Shown here in pieces: positions 1 to 8,257 of a stretch of DNA of 64,000 nt. The notes under the pieces were generated by a model, which saw only the letters and a program-made list of their open reading frames with translations, was not told the origin of the DNA and searched no databases. Both the position numbers and the translations under genes were made by a program. Origin of the DNA: Lachnospiraceae bacterium C1.1 (GTDB taxonomy: Bacteria > Bacillota > Clostridia > Lachnospirales > Lachnospiraceae); the NCBI GenBank assembly GCA_030434875.1, contig JAUISW010000001.1, positions 941,501-1,005,500 on the forward strand. Reading direction: 5' to 3'. How positions within the stretch are numbered: position 1 is the first letter of the stretch; every line of letters begins with the position of its first letter.

Positions 1-512
1 CGGAGGTTAGACTGATTAAAACTTGAATTCAGGATTATTTTTTCATTAATTAAACTGTTTGGGATTATATAACATATATTGTCCATGGTTTTGAGAACAA
101 CATGCCGCATGGTCATGTCTTCAACAACACAAGGCTTGTCAATATCAGACAAAATAACACGATCCTTTAGGTTAAAGGGATGATAAATACTGATCATCAG
201 ACCTGCAAGAAGATCCTGTAGGATATCTTTTCCAATGATACCTAAGAGTGCAGTCAGGAGAATTGAACTTCTGAATAAAAGACCATATATGTTATCCAGA
301 CCCTTAAAACCTGTCAGCGCAAAAACAATTGCTAAAATTAAAATAATGCCTTTAACTACCCGCCTGAAGAACTTTATATGGATTTTGTTTTTTTTATTAT
401 CGAGTTTGTCAAAAATAAGATCATTAAAGCGAAGAAAGATAATTCCAACAATAACTGCAATAATAATATATAAAACGTGAGTATTTAATGTAATTATATT
501 GAAAAAATTCAT
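1..512 (-). CDS. MscS-family mechanosensitive channel, partial (C-terminus beyond the left edge)
   Basis: The reverse complement from an ATG at 512-510, preceded by an AGGGG ribosome site, reads open for about 170 codons to the window edge. It begins MNFFNIITLNTHVLYIIIAV and carries hydrophobic helices at about residues 10-27, 50-66 and 78-110. The third helix reads GKDILQDLLAGLMISI followed by YHPFNLKDRV. This is the pore-lining helix and start of the beta domain typical of small-conductance mechanosensitive channels, which release solutes on hypo-osmotic shock. The N-terminal helices are few, as in short MscS proteins. The C-terminal vestibule lies outside the window. Family assignment is from the pore-helix pattern; the gating stimulus is inferred. 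Confidence 0.8.
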   Translation of the reverse strand, partial: MNFFNIITLNTHVLYIIIAVIVGIIFLRFNDLIFDKLDNKKNKIHIKFFRRVVKGIILILAIVFALTGFKGLDNIYGLLFRSSILLTALLGIIGKDILQDLLAGLMISIYHPFNLKDRVILSDIDKPCVVEDMTMRHVVLKTMDNICYIIPNSLINEKIILNSSFNQSNL

Positions 513-698
513 ATTAATGTATCCCCTCTTTATGCATTTATATGATTTGAAAATATTAAATTAAGCTCATATTGTTTTAATTTTATTTTATCAAAAACTT
601 TTTTTAAGTAAAGCATTTAATAAAAAACTAACAGTATACAGTGACTTGTGGATTCCCGTATTGTACCTATAAAAAAATTTGCTTTTAATAATGTGTGT

Positions 699-704
699 TA
701 TAAT
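699..704 (+). promoter_or_regulatory. candidate -10 box upstream of the lipoprotein remnant
   Basis: A perfect TATAAT lies about 40 bases before the ATG at 743. The best -35-like sequence (TTGCTT at 679-684) is only 14 bases upstream, so the promoter is weak or uses another -35. Confidence 0.3.
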
Positions 705-742
705 TTTATTGTTCGTAATATATTCAAATTTTTTGGGGGAGT

Positions 743-913
743 ATGAGGAAAATAATCTTTATAACCTGCATTTCAATTTTTTCGGCAATTGTGCTTTCTG
801 CATGCAGTGCAGAAAAGAGCACAGAAAAGAACAGTGATATAACTCAGAATAATTCTGAAACAACTGAAGCTGTAGTGACAGACAGCACTGAAGAGGTAAA
901 AGAAGATATGTGA
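743..913 (+). CDS. short lipoprotein, probably a truncated N-terminus
   Basis: An ATG after TTGGGGGA opens a 56-codon frame with a lipoprotein signal: MRKIIFITC, a hydrophobic stretch and the lipobox LSAC at about residues 18-21. A Ser/Thr/Glu-rich linker follows and a TGA ends the frame at 911-913. Sequence in the +1 frame (from 912) reads like the end of a glycoside hydrolase 13 protein. This ORF may therefore be the leftover start of a longer secreted gene, or a separate decayed lipoprotein. It is too short to have a clear function. Confidence 0.45.
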   Translation: MRKIIFITCISIFSAIVLSACSAEKSTEKNSDITQNNSETTEAVVTDSTEEVKEDM

Positions 914-1112
914 GGAAAGCGAACAGATTTATGCTTATCGCAGATCTAATGATTCGGGAACAGCAACTATTTTTGTTAACTTTACCGGAGAAAATGCAGA
1001 GTTTGACAGTTCATTGATATCTGATGGATCACAATTGATCTCTTCTTATGGAGATGAGGGAGAAAAAGGAACTCTCAGACCTTATGAGTCAGTAATATAT
1101 TGTAGCTATTGA
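912..1112 (+). pseudogene. C-terminal remnant of a GH13 alpha-glucosidase-like enzyme
   Basis: The frame from 912 has no start codon of its own and encodes about 66 residues. It includes EQIYAYRRSNDSGTATIFVN, then FTGENAEFDSS, then GTLRPYESVIY before a stop. This matches the beta-sandwich end of oligo-1,6-glucosidase/sucrose hydrolase-type GH13 proteins, which usually finish with an LRPYEA-VY pattern. The catalytic barrel is absent. The fructokinase immediately downstream fits a former sucrose or oligosaccharide utilisation locus. The identification rests on the tail motif only. Confidence 0.5.
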
Positions 1113-1147
1113 TCATAAAATTTTATAAACTATGTGACATTCGTCTA

Positions 1148-1175
1148 TTGTATCTTAAAAATAATCGGATATAAT
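1148..1175 (+). promoter_or_regulatory. candidate sigma-70-type promoter for the fructokinase
   Basis: TTGTAT at 1148-1153 and TATAAT at 1170-1175 are separated by 16 bases. An AGGAG ribosome site follows at 1181-1185, placed for the four-codon minicistron ATG AAA GGT TGG TAA (1194-1208) rather than for the fructokinase ATG at 1213. Confidence 0.5.
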
Positions 1176-1212
1176 ATTTTAGGAGATTAAAATATGAAAG
1201 GTTGGTAAAGAG

Positions 1213-2094
1213 ATGAGATTAGGAGCATTGGAAGCAGGCGGAACTAAAATGGTCTGCGCTATATGTGATGAGGCGGGAAACGTAAGTGATCGTGTATCGA
1301 TACCTACAACTACACCGGCTGAAACTATGCCACAGCTTGTTGAATATTTCAAGGATAAAAATGTAGACTGTCTTGGAATCGCATGCTTTGGCCCCATAGA
1401 TTTAAGAGAGGATTCAGCTACTTACGGCTACATAACCACTACACCTAAGCCGGGCTGGGCAAATACCGATGTTGTCGGAGCATTTAAGGATATGAATGTA
1501 CCGATAGGCTTTGATGTTGATGTAAACGGTTCAGTACTTGGAGAAGTAACTTTCGGAATTGGAAAGAGCAAGAAGCACGTTATTTACATCACTATCGGAA
1601 CAGGTGTAGGAATGGGAGTATATCAGGATGGTAAACTCCTTCATGGTATGCAGCATCCGGAGGGAGGACATATTCTTCTTCCGATTCATCCGGATGATCC
1701 TATGAAGAAATCAATCTGTCCGTTCCATCCCAACTGTCTTGAAGGACTTGCATCAGGAACTTCCATTAAGGCAAGATGGGGCAAAGGCGGAGCAGATCTT
1801 TCAGATAAGGATGAAGTATGGGATCTTGAGGCATATTATATTGCTTCAGCTCTTGTTAACTATACAGCAACACTTTCACCTGAACTCATTATCCTCGGTG
1901 GTGGTGTAATGCATCAGAAAGATATACTTTTACCAAGAGTTCATAAGAAATATGCAGAGCTTCTTAATGGTTATATAAAGACAGAGGAGACAATGCATCC
2001 TGAGAATTATATTGTATGCCAGAGTCTTAATGATAATCAGGGAATACTTGGTGCAGCAATGCTCGGTTTAGAGAAACTCAAGGCTGCTAAATAA
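1213..2094 (+). CDS. scrK: ROK-family fructokinase
   Basis: This 293-residue sugar kinase probably phosphorylates fructose to fructose 6-phosphate in the cytoplasm. The N-terminal phosphate loop reads GALEAGGTKMVCAI. The conserved DVNGSVLGE segment, the IGTGVGMGVY loop and the ROK zinc motif (EGGH, then CPFHPNCLEGLASG) are all visible. The motif pattern is closer to bacterial fructokinases of the ScrK/GmuE group than to glucokinases. The ATG at 1213 is preceded by a minicistron that may couple translation. It is monocistronic, with a terminator right after the stop. A GH13 remnant just upstream suggests the rest of a sucrose cluster was lost. Confidence 0.85.
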   Translation: MRLGALEAGGTKMVCAICDEAGNVSDRVSIPTTTPAETMPQLVEYFKDKNVDCLGIACFGPIDLREDSATYGYITTTPKPGWANTDVVGAFKDMNVPIGFDVDVNGSVLGEVTFGIGKSKKHVIYITIGTGVGMGVYQDGKLLHGMQHPEGGHILLPIHPDDPMKKSICPFHPNCLEGLASGTSIKARWGKGGADLSDKDEVWDLEAYYIASALVNYTATLSPELIILGGGVMHQKDILLPRVHKKYAELLNGYIKTEETMHPENYIVCQSLNDNQGILGAAMLGLEKLKAAK

Positions 2095-2114
2095 TGAATC
2101 GAATTAAAAAATCG

Positions 2115-2146
2115 GGAATCCACATTTAAATGTGGGTTCCTTTTTT
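2115..2146 (+). terminator. intrinsic terminator after the fructokinase
   Basis: A hairpin with arms GGAATCCACATTT and AAATGTGGGTTCC is followed by six T residues. Its stem resembles the hairpin core of a repeat found near 44335 and 50342. Confidence 0.85.
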
Positions 2147-2224
2147 GATTTAATTGATTTTGAATCCTATAAATGCTATAATCAAGCGGTTTATTATTAA
2201 GAGTAAAGGCAGGAAGAGAATCAA

Positions 2225-2830
2225 ATGAAGATAAGACGTAATAATCCAACGCTGAAGTCACAGTCAGAGGTCAGAAGCTGTCCAAAATGCGGCGCACCTT
2301 TGTTATCAGAGATATGTCAGTATTGCGGAACATATGTTGGAGAGGTCGCTTCTTTGGATCTATCTTCAGAATATGAGACCGTAGAGTGTAAGAATGTAGG
2401 ACTTTCTTTCTTTGGAACAATTTTTCCTTTGTTTTTTGGAGTAGCTTTTCTTGGAACGAGCTTACCCTTCCTTGCATTTATTTCGCCGGATGGAAATATA
2501 TCAGACTTTGCAATACTTATTCCTTTTATTCTTGTAGGTTTGGTCTCGATAATAATTTTTATCAAAAGTATTTGTTTATCCGCGATCGTTAATTTCAGAG
2601 GTGAGAAAAAAGAGGGGATTGTTTACGGTTATATGGATGATACGATCGCATATAATAATGTAAATGGTCAAAAGGTTAAATTACTCGTAAATACTCCTTC
2701 TGGGAAAAAATTTGTTATCATTCCGCTAAAGAAGACAACTAAGCCTTATCCTGTAAATGGAGAGGTTGATCTTTTATTATATAAAAATTGTGCTAAATTA
2801 TTGAATAAAACAGTGTATAAATGGAGCTGA
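2225..2830 (+). CDS. zinc-ribbon membrane protein of unknown function
   Basis: This 201-residue protein has an N-terminal zinc ribbon (CPKCGAPLLSEICQYCG, about residues 19-35). Two strongly hydrophobic segments follow at about 63-88 and 95-120, then a soluble C-terminal domain. The architecture of an N-terminal cytoplasmic zinc finger plus a two-helix membrane anchor is common in uncharacterised Clostridia proteins. It sits 16 bases before the acyl-CoA ligase and is probably co-transcribed with it. I do not recognise the C-terminal domain. Confidence 0.7.
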   Translation: MKIRRNNPTLKSQSEVRSCPKCGAPLLSEICQYCGTYVGEVASLDLSSEYETVECKNVGLSFFGTIFPLFFGVAFLGTSLPFLAFISPDGNISDFAILIPFILVGLVSIIIFIKSICLSAIVNFRGEKKEGIVYGYMDDTIAYNNVNGQKVKLLVNTPSGKKFVIIPLKKTTKPYPVNGEVDLLLYKNCAKLLNKTVYKWS

Positions 2831-2846
2831 TAAGAAATGGGGTGAT

Positions 2847-4277
2847 ATGTTGGAAAGCTATATGGAAGCAATATATAAAACCTGTCAGAAAAATCCTGAA
2901 AAAATTGCATTAATTACAGATGAGAGAAAATTAACATATAGAGAGTTAATTTCAGATATAATCAGTTTTGCAGAGAAGCTAAAAAATAAAAAAATAAAGA
3001 AAAGAAGTCGGATCCTTCTGGAAACTTTTGATACTGCCGGATTTTTTACGGCCTTTATTGCCTGTTCAGCTGCGGGAGTTATTGCTGTACCGATAGAGGC
3101 TGGAATGTCGGTATACAGACTGCATGAAATTATAAATACAACAAAACCATCGCTCATATTTCTGAATGAAAATGGTGAAAAATACAGTGATTTTATCACT
3201 GATCAAAATGGAAATAATGTAATTATAAAAAAGTTTCCGGCTGCTGATAATGAGGCAGTTATTATTTCCACAACAGGAACTACCGGAAATCCGTCATTAA
3301 TTCTTCATACTAACGAAAGTCTATATGCGGCAGCGGAAAATCTTGCTGCAGGAACTTCTATAGACGAAGATACAGTGATGCTGACAAATATGCCAATATA
3401 TCTTTCAACAGGCTATCTGAGAGTAATGGCTACGCTTATAAAAGGCGGGACAGTCATAGTTACAGATTCTCCTTATGATGAGGAGCTGATAAAGAACTAT
3501 TCGGATAAATACAAAATAACTCGTCTTTCCATGATCTCGACATCATTGTCCTCCCTTGTTAATGAATATAGAAAAAGCGGGGGTTCACTTCCTAAATCTG
3601 TTAAGCAGGCGGAGTCAGTAGCATCAGTTCTGCCTGGGCATGCTGCATTGGACTTTCACAGGCTTTTTCCTGAAGTGACTCTTTACAACGTTTATGGGAC
3701 TACGGAGTCCGGATGTATATTGATCCATAATACTGCAGATAAATATGATTCTGACTGCATTGGCAAACCTGCTGTAAATGCAGATATTATTCTCCTTGAT
3801 GAAAATGGGGATAAAATCACAAAGCCCGGAAGTTACGGGCATGTTGCAGTCAGAGGACGTATGAATATGAAATGTTATTATAAAAAGAAATCACTGACAG
3901 AAAAAGTGGTCAGGGATGACAGAATTATAATAAATGATATTGCATATTTTGATAATGAAGGTTTCTTTCATTTTGTAAGCCGTGTAGGTGATATTATCAA
4001 TGTGTCAGGGCAAAAGATCACGCCTCTTGAAATAGAAGATGCTGCAATTGGATATGATGGGATAGAAGATTGTGCCTGTACTAAAAAAGAAGATACGGAA
4101 AGAGGAGAAGTTCCTGTTCTTTATGTGGTAAAAGGTAAAGATTACGATGCAGATAAATTAATGGTTTTTTTGAGAGATAAACTTGAACAATACAGACGCC
4201 CGGAAGAAATAATAGAAATTGACAAAATTCCCAGAACCAGCACAGGAAAAATAATGCGTCATATACTTGGACTTTGA
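2847..4277 (+). CDS. AMP-forming acyl-CoA/acyl-acid ligase, stand-alone
   Basis: This 476-residue member of the ANL superfamily would activate a carboxylic acid as an acyl-adenylate and pass it to CoA or a carrier protein. The P-loop-like motif ISTTGTTGNPS is near residue 144. The motif NVYGTTESG lies near 290, and the C-terminal KIPRTSTGKIMRHIL carries the catalytic lysine. The length is slightly short for the family (500-550). No polyketide, peptide synthetase or acyl carrier gene is nearby, so the substrate is unknown. An ATG follows GGGGTGAT. Its end overlaps the upstream extension of the Xre ORF, suggesting one transcript. Confidence 0.85.
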   Translation: MLESYMEAIYKTCQKNPEKIALITDERKLTYRELISDIISFAEKLKNKKIKKRSRILLETFDTAGFFTAFIACSAAGVIAVPIEAGMSVYRLHEIINTTKPSLIFLNENGEKYSDFITDQNGNNVIIKKFPAADNEAVIISTTGTTGNPSLILHTNESLYAAAENLAAGTSIDEDTVMLTNMPIYLSTGYLRVMATLIKGGTVIVTDSPYDEELIKNYSDKYKITRLSMISTSLSSLVNEYRKSGGSLPKSVKQAESVASVLPGHAALDFHRLFPEVTLYNVYGTTESGCILIHNTADKYDSDCIGKPAVNADIILLDENGDKITKPGSYGHVAVRGRMNMKCYYKKKSLTEKVVRDDRIIINDIAYFDNEGFFHFVSRVGDIINVSGQKITPLEIEDAAIGYDGIEDCACTKKEDTERGEVPVLYVVKGKDYDADKLMVFLRDKLEQYRRPEEIIEIDKIPRTSTGKIMRHILGL

Positions 4278-4294
4278 TCCGGAAAGGAAACTTT

Positions 4295-4540
4295 ATGAAG
4301 CCCAGAACAGCCCCATTGGGAGATAAAAATATCATCGGAGCAAGAGTGACTAAGCTTAGAAAGCTTAATTATATGAGTCAGAAAGAACTTGCCATGAATA
4401 TGCAGCTTATGGGTATTGACATGAATCTTTCTTCTCTTTCAAAACTCGAAGGACAGACGAGAATTGCTACAGATCGTGAAGTTTATGCCATTGCAAGAAT
4501 ACTGAATATTTCTGTAGATGAACTATTCAGAACTTTATGA
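4295..4540 (+). CDS. small Xre-family helix-turn-helix regulator
   Basis: The ATG at 4295 was chosen over the more upstream in-frame codon at 4274 because GGAAAGG sits just before it. The 81-residue product is almost only a DNA-binding domain: GARVTKLRKLNYMSQKELA, then NLSSLSKLEGQTR, then ILNISVDELF, the classic Cro/CI-type fold. It has no sensing domain. It follows the acyl-CoA ligase by 17 bases and precedes a terminator. The twin palindromes downstream (4609-4682) are possible targets, but nothing in the sequence shows that. Confidence 0.8.
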   Translation: MKPRTAPLGDKNIIGARVTKLRKLNYMSQKELAMNMQLMGIDMNLSSLSKLEGQTRIATDREVYAIARILNISVDELFRTL

Positions 4541-4556
4541 TATATCTTAATTACAG

Positions 4557-4602
4557 ATCCGGAAGCTTAAGAATGATGTTGAGCTTTCGGATTTTTGTTT
4601 TT
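4557..4602 (+). terminator. intrinsic terminator after the Xre gene
   Basis: The arms ATCCGGAAGCT and AGCTTTCGGAT pair around a short loop and are followed by TTTTGTTTTT. Confidence 0.75.
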
Positions 4603-4608
4603 AAATTA

Positions 4609-4631
4609 TTTAATTCTAATATGGAATTAAA
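4609..4631. promoter_or_regulatory. palindromic operator candidate, copy 1
   Basis: A near-perfect palindrome of the form TTTAATTC-N7-GAATTAAA is centred at 4620, upstream of the sulfonate-type transporter operon. Its half-sites match copy 2. Confidence 0.55.
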
Positions 4632-4657
4632 AATCTAAAATACAAGCAAAATTATCG

Positions 4658-4682
4658 TTTTAATTCTATTATAGAATTAAAA
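4658..4682. promoter_or_regulatory. palindromic operator candidate, copy 2
   Basis: A perfect 25-base palindrome with half-site TTTTAATTCTAT and a central T at 4670. It lies 50 bases centre to centre from copy 1, about five helical turns, so a regulator could bind both on one DNA face. It is about 70 bases before the first gene of the operon. Confidence 0.6.
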
Positions 4683-4752
4683 TTAAATTTCAAGATGATA
4701 ATATAACCATGGAAATAGGAGAGTTTATAAAGTTTTTTAATTAGAGGTAAAA

Positions 4753-5511
4753 ATGAGACAGTTAACTAAGAAAACAGGTTATTTTGTTGAATATATCGCA
4801 CTTGTAGTTATGATTCTTGCAGCATGGATGATGCTCGAAAAACGCGGAACATTAAATCCGGTCATTCTTCCGGCACCTGACAGGGTACTGGAATCTTTCA
4901 TATCACTTCTTGCGAAGCAGACTCTTATACAGCATACAACAGTTAGTCTTGTAAGAGTACTTAAGGGTTATTTTCTGGCAGCATTTTCTGGAATCATTCT
5001 TGGAATACTGATAGGTCTTTTTGAGCATGCAAGAAGATTTACAGATCTTTTAATCCAGATCATCAAGCCTATTCCTCCGATCGCTTGGATCCCACTGGTT
5101 ATCCTCTGGTTCGGAATAGGTGAGACAGGTAAGGTATTTCTTATTTTCCTCGGTGGATTTTTCACAATATTGATAAATGTATATGATGGGATAAGACAGG
5201 CTGATGTAAAACTTCTTGAGGTTTCAAGAGCTGCGGAGACTCCTTTCCTTACACATGTATTTAAGGTCATCATACCAGGAGCTGCACCTAATATATTTAC
5301 CGGACTTCGTGTTGGCCTTTCATCCTGCTGGATGTGTGTTGTAGCTGCAGAACTTGTTTCCTCAAATACAGGACTTGGATTTATGATCATGAATGCAAGA
5401 CAGTTCGGTCAGACCGATACTGTAATCGTTGGAATGATCACTATCGGTGTTATTGGTAAACTGATGGATTCAATTATTAAAATAATCGAGAAAAAGGTGA
5501 TCTACTGGTAA
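4753..5511 (+). CDS. ABC importer permease, SsuC/TauC type
   Basis: This 252-residue inner membrane permease belongs to the nitrate/sulfonate/taurine importer family. It has about six hydrophobic segments and an EAA-type loop with the ATPase (EVSRAAETPFLTHVFKVIIPGAAPNIFTGLR, about residues 155-185). The segment PPIAWIPLVILWFGIGETGK is highly typical of SsuC, TauC and NrtB. An ATG is preceded by AGAGG. The stop codon shares one base with the start of the ATPase gene, so the two are translationally coupled. Family membership is clear. The sulfonate substrate is inferred from the glycyl radical enzyme downstream. Confidence 0.88.
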   Translation: MRQLTKKTGYFVEYIALVVMILAAWMMLEKRGTLNPVILPAPDRVLESFISLLAKQTLIQHTTVSLVRVLKGYFLAAFSGIILGILIGLFEHARRFTDLLIQIIKPIPPIAWIPLVILWFGIGETGKVFLIFLGGFFTILINVYDGIRQADVKLLEVSRAAETPFLTHVFKVIIPGAAPNIFTGLRVGLSSCWMCVVAAELVSSNTGLGFMIMNARQFGQTDTVIVGMITIGVIGKLMDSIIKIIEKKVIYW

Positions 5512-6254
5512 TGGCATATATAGAGCTTAAAAAAGTTAATAAATTTTTTGATAATAACGGAGAGGATTTTCAGGTTTTAAGAGATATTGATCTGGAAATC
5601 GAAAAAGGTGAATTTATTTGTTTTGTTGGTGCCAGTGGTTGTGGAAAGAGCACACTTTTAAGATCCATTGCAGGACTTGAGGTTAATTACCAGGGAAGCA
5701 TTACCGTTGATGGAAAAGAAATAAAAAAGCCTGAAAAGCAGAGAGGAATGGTATTCCAGGAACCCCGGCTTTTCCCTTGGATGAATGTGGGACAGAATAT
5801 AGGATATGTACTTGACATAAAGGATAAAGAGGCAAAAAGAAAAAAAGTAGAAGAATTTGTAAATATGGTCGGACTTAAGGGATTTGAAAATTCCCTGCCT
5901 AAAGAACTGTCCGGAGGTATGGCACAGAGAGCAGGAATAGCCAGAGCGCTTGCTAATGAGCCGGAAGTTCTCCTTATGGATGAACCTTTTGGAGCACTTG
6001 ATGCTCTTACCAAGATCCAGCTGCAGCAGACAGTCAGAAAAATCCATAATGAGAGCCATCAGACAACGATAATGGTAACACATGATATAGAGGAAGCGGT
6101 TTTCTTAGCCGACAGGATCGTTATATTTACAAACAGACCAGGATCAATAAGAAGGATTATTAATGTAGATCTTCCGGCAGACCGCGACAGAAACAGTATA
6201 GAATTTGTAAATGTCCGTAAAAAAGTTTTTGATTCGATAACTATCAGTTTATAA
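5511..6254 (+). CDS. ABC importer ATPase, SsuB/TauB type
   Basis: This 247-residue ATPase powers the adjacent permease. It has Walker A GASGCGKST (about residues 35-43), the Q-loop region GMVFQEPRLFPWM, signature LSGGMAQRAGIARAL and Walker B VLLMDEPFGALDAL, with a TVMVTHD-like H-loop (IMVTHDIEEAV). The arrangement EPRLFPW is characteristic of the nitrate/sulfonate/taurine importer subfamily. Its start overlaps the permease stop and the binding protein starts 17 bases downstream, confirming one operon. Confidence 0.9.
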   Translation: MAYIELKKVNKFFDNNGEDFQVLRDIDLEIEKGEFICFVGASGCGKSTLLRSIAGLEVNYQGSITVDGKEIKKPEKQRGMVFQEPRLFPWMNVGQNIGYVLDIKDKEAKRKKVEEFVNMVGLKGFENSLPKELSGGMAQRAGIARALANEPEVLLMDEPFGALDALTKIQLQQTVRKIHNESHQTTIMVTHDIEEAVFLADRIVIFTNRPGSIRRIINVDLPADRDRNSIEFVNVRKKVFDSITISL

Positions 6255-6270
6255 AATTTGGAGGAGAAAA

Positions 6271-7311
6271 ATGAAAAAGAAAATCTTATCATCTTTGCTT
6301 GCAGGAGTAATGGCTCTTTCGGTGCTTACTGCATGTGGGAACAGTAATACGGCATCTGAGCCAGCGACTGGATCTGATGCAGGATCTGCCGAGTCATCTG
6401 AAACAGCTTCAGCAGCCTCTTCAGTTGAAGGAGTTACAGATACAGAGGTAAATATAGCAATGCAGCCTTCAGGTGCATTTATTCCCTTTATGATCGCGAG
6501 AGAAGAAGGCTGGCTTGAAGATGCACTTGCTGAGTATGGTGTTACAGTAAACTGGAATGATTTTGAGTCCGGCCCGCCAATGAATGAATCAATGGCTGCA
6601 GGAAGTTCTGATATTGGATTTCTTGGAGATGTACCGGCTGTTTCAGCTATTGCAGCAGGTCAGGATAATGTAGCAATCGCTATAGCTGCTGAGGGAACAA
6701 ATGCTTATGCAATGCTTGTAGCTGCAGATTCCGATATTGATTCTGTCGAGGATCTTAAAGGTAAGACTGTTTCAACCGTTATAGGTTCAACAGGTCATAA
6801 CCTTATGGAAAAACTTCTTTCTGATGCAGGTCTTGATATCAATACTGATGTTAATTTCGTAAATATCAACGCAGGAGATGCAGGAACAGTTCTTTCAACC
6901 GGACAGGCAGTAGCAGTGACGATTTGGGAGCCTAATGTTACAAGACTTGTTGAAAATGGTACAGCAAAGACTATCGCTTATGCTCATGATACAGACCTTC
7001 TCGGTGTTAATCCGATAATGGCAAACAGAGAATTTGCAGAAGCTAATCCAAAGGTTATCGAGGCAATAGTTGAAGCTTATAAAAAGGGCGTTGATGCGAT
7101 CCCTACACTTGAGGGAGAGACACTTACAGCTATAGCTGAGTATCTTTCACTTGAAGAATCACAGGTTGCAACTGTGGCAGGAAACTGGGATTACACTGTT
7201 GATATAACAGATGCCGATGTTGCAGGACTTAATGATACTATTGATTTCCTTGTAAAAATAGGAAACCTTACAGAGAGTTATGATTTCTCTGAGCATGTAT
7301 ATGGAAAATAA
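6271..7311 (+). CDS. substrate-binding lipoprotein, SsuA/TauA/NMT1-like
   Basis: This 346-residue lipoprotein captures the ligand for the importer. It has a signal peptide with lipobox LTAC (about residues 19-22) and a Ser/Ala/Glu-rich tether to about 55. The periplasmic-binding fold that follows contains FESGPPMNESMAAGSSDIGF, LGDVPAVSAIAAGQ and TVIGSTGHNLMEKLL. The segment GPP-x-x-E-x-x-x-AG-x-x-D-x-G is a hallmark of aliphatic sulfonate and taurine binding proteins. TTGGAGGAG precedes the ATG. The ligand is inferred, since related proteins bind sulfonates, nitrate or pyrimidine precursors. The last codons overlap the possible start of the activating enzyme. Confidence 0.87.
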   Translation: MKKKILSSLLAGVMALSVLTACGNSNTASEPATGSDAGSAESSETASAASSVEGVTDTEVNIAMQPSGAFIPFMIAREEGWLEDALAEYGVTVNWNDFESGPPMNESMAAGSSDIGFLGDVPAVSAIAAGQDNVAIAIAAEGTNAYAMLVAADSDIDSVEDLKGKTVSTVIGSTGHNLMEKLLSDAGLDINTDVNFVNINAGDAGTVLSTGQAVAVTIWEPNVTRLVENGTAKTIAYAHDTDLLGVNPIMANREFAEANPKVIEAIVEAYKKGVDAIPTLEGETLTAIAEYLSLEESQVATVAGNWDYTVDITDADVAGLNDTIDFLVKIGNLTESYDFSEHVYGK

Positions 7312-8257
7312 GGCATCGGGCCTTGTCTTTAATATACAGAGATTTACCATCAATGACGGACCGGGGCTTCGAACAGAGATTTTTCTTAAAGGATGTCCTT
7401 TAAGATGCAGATGGTGTTCGAATCCCGAAAGTCAGATGACTTATCCTGAAGCCGGTATTTATCCAGTCAAATGTATAGGAAAGGATAAATGCGGCAGATG
7501 CTTAAATTCAGAAGGACATGAAGGACTGATCTTTGATGGGAATTTTATAACTGCCTATGATAAAGATAAAGCATCTGAATCTGCGAAATGTGCAGAAAAG
7601 TGTCCGGCTGATGCGATCAAAGTCTGGGGAATTGAAAGATCAGTTTCTGAATGTATGGATATAATCAGAAAAGACAGAGGTTATTATGATAGATCAGGCG
7701 GAGGTGTGACGGTTTCCGGAGGTGAGCCTCTTTTACAGGCAGATTTTGTAAGAGAACTATTTTCATCCTGTAAGAATGAAAATATCGGAACCTGCTGTGA
7801 ATCATGTCTGCATCTGAGCTATGATGAAGTTGAGAAAATTATTCCATATACAGATATATTTATCGCAGATATAAAAGCAATGGATCCAAAAACACATGAA
7901 AAATATACCGGAGTTTCAAATGAGCTGATTTTGGAGAATCTTGAGAAGATTTCAAAAGAAGGTGTTGAGCTTATATTAAGAATTCCATTGATTCCGGGAA
8001 TTAATGATGATGATAAAAATATAAAAGAGACTGCAGCGTTTATTCTCGACCGAATGGGAGGAAGAATAAAAGAGCTGCAGCTTTTAAGCTATATGAGACT
8101 TGGTGAGGAAAAATACAGGTCTTTATGTCGGGATTATCCGATGGGCGATTTCAAAGTTGACAGAGAAGCTTTTCAGAATAAAGTCAGAAAAATCGAGGAA
8201 TATTTTAAGAGCAGAGGCATATCCTGCAGAACGGGTACTAATGATAATGATCAATAA
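7280..8257 (+). CDS. glycyl radical enzyme activating enzyme (radical SAM)
   Basis: This enzyme would install the glycyl radical on the enzyme encoded next, using S-adenosylmethionine and an iron-sulfur cluster. The radical SAM motif CPLRCRWC is at residues 39-46 of the longest form. A ferredoxin-like insert follows with further cysteines (CIGKDKCGRC and CAEKC), as in activases of the dehydratase/lyase glycyl radical enzymes and unlike the short PflA. DGPGLRTEIFLKGC precedes the cluster motif and SGGGVTVSGGEPLLQ follows. The start is uncertain: ATG codons at 7280, 7295 and 7301 are in frame, and the first overlaps the binding-protein gene by 32 bases. It overlaps the next gene. Confidence 0.9.
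   Translation: MISLSMYMENKASGLVFNIQRFTINDGPGLRTEIFLKGCPLRCRWCSNPESQMTYPEAGIYPVKCIGKDKCGRCLNSEGHEGLIFDGNFITAYDKDKASESAKCAEKCPADAIKVWGIERSVSECMDIIRKDRGYYDRSGGGVTVSGGEPLLQADFVRELFSSCKNENIGTCCESCLHLSYDEVEKIIPYTDIFIADIKAMDPKTHEKYTGVSNELILENLEKISKEGVELILRIPLIPGINDDDKNIKETAAFILDRMGGRIKELQLLSYMRLGEEKYRSLCRDYPMGDFKVDREAFQNKVRKIEEYFKSRGISCRTGTNDNDQ

Noticed and set aside
235..480. 81-codon plus-strand frame near the left edge
   Set aside because: It is the shadow of the MscS-family gene on the minus strand, which has the pore-helix motif and a ribosome site.
8100..8240. N-terminal extension of the glycyl radical enzyme
   Set aside because: It overlaps the activase coding region and has no family similarity; ATG 8241 gives the usual length.
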